This document shows, piece after piece, positions 12,479 through 15,345 of a stretch of 15,345 nucleotides of DNA; the first letter of the stretch is position 1; each line of letters opens with the position of its first letter. The DNA comes from Spirochaetales bacterium (GTDB lineage Bacteria; Spirochaetota; Spirochaetia; JAGLYY01). The notes under the pieces are model-generated. The model made no database searches. It was not told where the DNA came from and saw nothing but the letters and a program-made list of their open reading frames with translations. Location: the NCBI GenBank assembly GCA_023131935.1, contig JAGLYY010000057.1, positions 1 through 15,345 of the forward strand, given 5' to 3'. A program made the translations under genes and the position numbers.

Positions 12479-13774
12479 ATGAAAAAAGTACCTGTACTGA
12501 GTACCGATGAAGCGTTAAATAACGGAATACGCAAAACCTGTGAGAAATTCGCCCAGGGGTTTATCCCGATCGTTTTTTCACGGCCCGAAGATATCCTTGC
12601 ATACCTTGAATACGAATTGCCGGATGTATCGATCCTGAATTTCAACGATCCCTCGGCGGATGCTGTTTCGGTAATCAAAGAGGTGAAGGCAGACAATTGG
12701 CTCCACTATGGGGGGATCATCGTAATTCATAATTCAAAAGACAAGGAATGGCTTCAGAATGACCTCCGGGGGACTAATACCATTGCTATTATTCACCGAA
12801 AAGATTTTCATATAGCCTTTCCGCGTCTCATGCGTATATTAAAAACAAATCGCCGTTTCCTGTTCCAGAGAGACATTCAGGCAAAACTGCTTGAAGAGAT
12901 ATCCGGCTCTTTTGTAATCGACAACGATCCCTTTGACGTAAAGACCTACGCCAACCTTATAAAAAATTTTCTGTACAATCTGAATTTTATTAATCAGGAA
13001 ATTAAAAACGGCCTTCAGATTGCCCTGCAGGAACTACTCATGAACGCTATTGAACATGGCAACTGTTCGATCAGTTTTCAGGAAAAAACGGATTGGATGA
13101 TGAATGGCGGGGATATCATCAGTCTCGTCCGGAAGAAAAATGAGGACCCCGATATCAGGAATAAAAAAGTTCATTTCAGTTACTCCATCAGTCCCGAGAG
13201 GTCCACCTTTACCATCCGTGACGAGGGGGCAGGGTTTGATTGGCATTCCTTTGTTGAACCATCTGAAGAAGAACCGGGTATGGAATTCCATGGCAGGGGC
13301 ATTATCATTGCCAGTGGATACGTTGATTCTTTGAGGTACAATGCCGCTGGAAATGAAGTCCAGTTCTCCCTTGAACACCTGAAAGAGGGAGAAAGCCGGA
13401 TCCCACAGGCATTGAAGCATAATCAAGAGTCGGTTTTTAAGGATGGCGAGATTGTCTTTTCAGAGGGGGAGGAGTCAAACTACCTCTATTACATCGCGTC
13501 GGGAAAGTTCGCGATCTACTCCGAAGGGAAACTGGTTTCGACACTCACGCCCGACGACATTTTCATGGGGGAGATGTCATTCCTTTTAAATGATAAACGT
13601 TCCGCGACCGTTCGGTCGGTGGGAACAAGTGTACTTTTAAAGATCTCTCAGGAAGACTTTATTCATGTTATTAAAGATAATCCCCATTACGGGATCATCC
13701 TTGCGCGTCTTCTTGCTCAACGGCTGGAGCGGTTGAATCGGATTACCGCGAGAATTCGGAGCAGCAAAAGATAA
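12479..13774 (+). CDS. Three-domain regulator: pseudo-receiver, GHKL ATPase and cyclic-nucleotide-binding domain
   Basis: The protein is 431 residues. Residues about 1-125 are receiver-like (VPVLSTDEAL, LPDVSILNFND, IAIIHRKDF), but the phosphoacceptor position in the LLD-type strand end reads ILN (Asn54), so phosphorylation is unlikely. Residues about 155-300 are a serine-kinase/anti-sigma type GHKL ATPase: N-box LQELLMNAIEHGN (183-195), G1 RDEGAGFDW (247-255) and G2 HGRGIIIASGYVD (271-283). Residues about 318-400 are a CAP-family cyclic-nucleotide domain (FKDGEIVFSEGEESNYLYYI) with a phosphate-binding cassette GEMSFLLNDKRSATV (364-378) that keeps Glu365 and Arg374. It is soluble and has no DNA-binding helix-turn-helix. 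It probably binds or phosphorylates a partner such as an anti-sigma-antagonist under cAMP/cGMP control; this is inference. A weak ribosome site (GGA) lies 8 bases before the ATG. glyA follows after 30 bases. Confidence 0.88.
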   Translation: MKKVPVLSTDEALNNGIRKTCEKFAQGFIPIVFSRPEDILAYLEYELPDVSILNFNDPSADAVSVIKEVKADNWLHYGGIIVIHNSKDKEWLQNDLRGTNTIAIIHRKDFHIAFPRLMRILKTNRRFLFQRDIQAKLLEEISGSFVIDNDPFDVKTYANLIKNFLYNLNFINQEIKNGLQIALQELLMNAIEHGNCSISFQEKTDWMMNGGDIISLVRKKNEDPDIRNKKVHFSYSISPERSTFTIRDEGAGFDWHSFVEPSEEEPGMEFHGRGIIIASGYVDSLRYNAAGNEVQFSLEHLKEGESRIPQALKHNQESVFKDGEIVFSEGEESNYLYYIASGKFAIYSEGKLVSTLTPDDIFMGEMSFLLNDKRSATVRSVGTSVLLKISQEDFIHVIKDNPHYGIILARLLAQRLERLNRITARIRSSKR

Positions 13775-13804
13775 TACACTTTTTTGCCTGTTAAGGAGAA
13801 AATT

Positions 13805-15319
13805 ATGGGAAAGTCCCCACTCGTGGAGTACCTCTCAGATAGGACACCCGAAGAGGTTGACAGCGGCTTTCTAACCTACCTATCCGCTCTCCAGGTTATC
13901 AAGGCCCAATCACCCAAAGCAGCTGCCTCTATCGTGTATGAACTGCGCGACCAGCGGAAAAATCTGAAACTGATCGCCAGCGAAAATTACTCATCTCTGG
14001 CAACTCAATTTGCCATGGGCAATATGCTTACCGATAAATATGCCGAGGGGTTCACCAGCCACCGGTTTTATTCAGGATGCGATAACATTGATATCATTGA
14101 AGGCAGTGCTTCCGCTATCGCTAGGAAGGTCTTCGGTGTAGACCATGCTTATATACAGCCCCATAGCGGTGCTGACGCAAACCTCATCGCCTATTGGGCA
14201 ATCCTTACTACCAGAATCCAGAATCCTGTAATCGAGGAACTTGGCGAAAAAAATGTAAACGGCCTTACCCAGGCGCAATGGAATGACCTCAGAGAAAAAC
14301 TGGGAAATCAGAGGCTTCTTGGGCTCGATTACTACTCAGGCGGCCATCTGACTCATGGGTACCGGCATAACATATCAGCGAAGATGTTTGACGCGTACTC
14401 CTACGGAGTAAGTAAAGAAACAGGGCTTCTCGATTATGATGAAATCGAGAGAATTGCCATGGATGTTAAACCATTTATCCTCCTTACCGGTTACAGCGCT
14501 TATCCCCGGCTCATCAATTTTAAACGGATGAGGGAGATTGCTGATAAAGTAGGGGCGGTATTTATGGTTGATATGGCCCATTTCGCCGGGTTGGTTGCGG
14601 GAAAGGTCCTGACCGGGGATTATGATCCCGCGGGATTTGCCCATGTGATAACCACCACAACCCATAAGACCCTCCGGGGCCCCCGGGGGGGGCTTGTCCT
14701 TTGCACCGGGGAATTTGCCGAGGCTGTAGACCGGGGGTGCCCTCTGGTGATCGGGGGACCCCTCCCGCACGTTATGGCCGCGAAACTTGTTGCCCTTGAG
14801 GAGGTTTCTGAAGAGGGGTTTAAAGACTATGCCGAGCAGGTAGTCAGGAACTCAAAGACCCTGGCGGAGAATTGTAAGAACCTTGGAATGAACATTGTTA
14901 CCGGAGGGACCGACAACCATCTCTTTCTTGTGGATGTCCGCTCTTACGGTCTTACCGGCCGGCAGGCTGAAAGCGCGTTACGGGATTGCAGAATAACCCT
15001 TAACCGGAACTCCATCCCCTTCGATCCCAATGGGGCCTGGTATACCAGCGGCATTCGGGCTGGTACTCCGGCAGTTACAACCCTCGGGATGAAAGAGGCG
15101 GATATGCAGGAGATCGCTGAGATCGTGTATATCGTTCTCAGCGCTTCCGAAGCAGAAACAATTACAAAGGGGAAAAATGCCGGGCAGAAAAGCAAGGTAA
15201 GATATAAGGTGAAAGAAGGTGTGAAAGAGGAGCTGGGTAAGCGGATTGACGCGCTCTTAAGCAGGTACCCTGTTTATCCTGAACTGGATCTTCCATTCCT
15301 CCTGCGTCACTTTGGATAG
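13805..15319 (+). CDS. glyA: Serine hydroxymethyltransferase, long form
   Basis: The protein is 504 residues and catalyses serine plus tetrahydrofolate to glycine plus 5,10-methylene-tetrahydrofolate, a PLP enzyme feeding one-carbon metabolism in the cytoplasm. Landmarks are NLKLIASENYSS (53-64), TDKYAEGFTSHRFYSGC (76-92), HSGADANLIAYW (120-131), GGHLTHGY (179-186), VDMAHFAGLVAG (255-266) and TTTTHKTLRGPRGG (283-296), where Lys288 forms the PLP Schiff base. It is about 85 residues longer than the E. coli enzyme. Part of this is a roughly 35-residue insert (about 136-172) before GGHLTHG, a form I associate with spirochaetes and chlamydiae. The ATG at 13805 has AAGGAG 6 bases upstream, so the TTG at 13784 is rejected. 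The gene follows the three-domain regulator by 30 bases, so co-transcription is likely. The stop is followed only by the terminal repeat. Confidence 0.96.
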   Translation: MGKSPLVEYLSDRTPEEVDSGFLTYLSALQVIKAQSPKAAASIVYELRDQRKNLKLIASENYSSLATQFAMGNMLTDKYAEGFTSHRFYSGCDNIDIIEGSASAIARKVFGVDHAYIQPHSGADANLIAYWAILTTRIQNPVIEELGEKNVNGLTQAQWNDLREKLGNQRLLGLDYYSGGHLTHGYRHNISAKMFDAYSYGVSKETGLLDYDEIERIAMDVKPFILLTGYSAYPRLINFKRMREIADKVGAVFMVDMAHFAGLVAGKVLTGDYDPAGFAHVITTTTHKTLRGPRGGLVLCTGEFAEAVDRGCPLVIGGPLPHVMAAKLVALEEVSEEGFKDYAEQVVRNSKTLAENCKNLGMNIVTGGTDNHLFLVDVRSYGLTGRQAESALRDCRITLNRNSIPFDPNGAWYTSGIRAGTPAVTTLGMKEADMQEIAEIVYIVLSASEAETITKGKNAGQKSKVRYKVKEGVKEELGKRIDALLSRYPVYPELDLPFLLRHFG

Positions 15320-15325
15320 CTAGAA

Positions 15326-15345
15326 GAAGGCTGTAGGTGGATAGG
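15326..15345. repeat. Inverted copy of the left-end CCTA-type repeat
   Basis: The last 20 bases, read on the minus strand, match bases 10-29 at 18 of 20 positions. The copy begins 6 bases after the glyA stop and reaches the final base, so it probably continues beyond the window. It is likely another member of a short dispersed intergenic repeat family. Confidence 0.55.

Noticed and set aside
13784..13804. TTG start 21 bases upstream of the chosen glyA start
   Set aside because: AAGGAG lies inside this extension, exactly 6 bases before the ATG at 13805, so the ATG is the start.
14675..14692. G4-C5-G8 run in the PLP motif region of glyA as a phase-variable tract
   Set aside because: It encodes the conserved RGPRGG residues in frame and the gene is intact; it reflects codon choice in an essential motif.
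1..15345. tRNA, rRNA, CRISPR, insertion sequence or phage genes
   Set aside because: None was seen on either strand; the intergenic gaps are too short and show no such structure.

Overview
The window looks like a chromosomal piece of a spirochaete, probably a free-living member of the Spirochaetaceae or Sediminispirochaetaceae. This rests on the long 504-residue GlyA, tandem Maf/DUF115 (MptE-like) proteins, a very acidic 806-residue protein with a conserved-looking C-terminal tail, a DUF1015 protein and several degenerate signalling domains. The assignment is inferred from gene content, since no rRNA or other marker is present. I see no tRNA, rRNA, CRISPR, transposase, integrase or phage gene, and the DNA is gene-dense with intergenic gaps of about 200 bases or less.

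Layout. Bases 1-59 are an intergenic stretch of short CCTA-type repeats. On the minus strand, 60-1124 encodes a membrane protein with a degenerate GGDEF-like domain. Divergent from it on the plus strand, 1217-2047 encodes a MEMO-family protein (AmmeMemoRadiSam system protein B). This gene ends in a 4-base stop-codon overlap with a convergent minus-strand operon. The operon runs from 8680 down to 2044 and holds, in transcription order: a Glu-rich acidic protein with a coiled coil, a GAF-like plus degenerate-GGDEF protein whose reading frame is broken at a run of ten A, and two diverged Maf-like glycosyltransferase paralogues. The four genes are joined by stop/start junctions (TAA-TT-ATG, ATGATTGA, TGATG), which implies coupled translation.

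Across a roughly 200-base divergent intergenic region, the plus strand carries a FtsB/DivIC-like septum formation initiator (8887-9312). It overlaps by 14 bases a Sua5/YciO/YrdC-family protein, probably an L-threonylcarbamoyladenylate synthase (9299-9859). A 12-bp perfect inverted repeat lies between this pair and the convergent DUF1015 gene (9991-11319, minus). Divergent from DUF1015 is an unrecognised protein with a TIM-barrel-like N-terminal half (11420-12406). Then come a three-domain regulator (pseudo-receiver, GHKL ATPase, cyclic-nucleotide-binding domain; 12479-13774) and glyA (13805-15319), 30 bases apart and probably co-transcribed.

How the genes may work together. The minus-strand operon is the least conventional part. 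It pairs two Maf-type glycosyltransferases, a family best known from flagellin glycosylation, with an acidic scaffold-like protein and a signalling-domain protein, so a surface or flagellar modification or assembly module is plausible but unproven. The rest is housekeeping (t6A tRNA modification, division, one-carbon metabolism) mixed with signalling proteins whose catalytic or phosphoacceptor residues look lost. Both window ends carry inverted copies of the same short repeat (18 of 20 matches), so the window may be bounded by a dispersed intergenic repeat.
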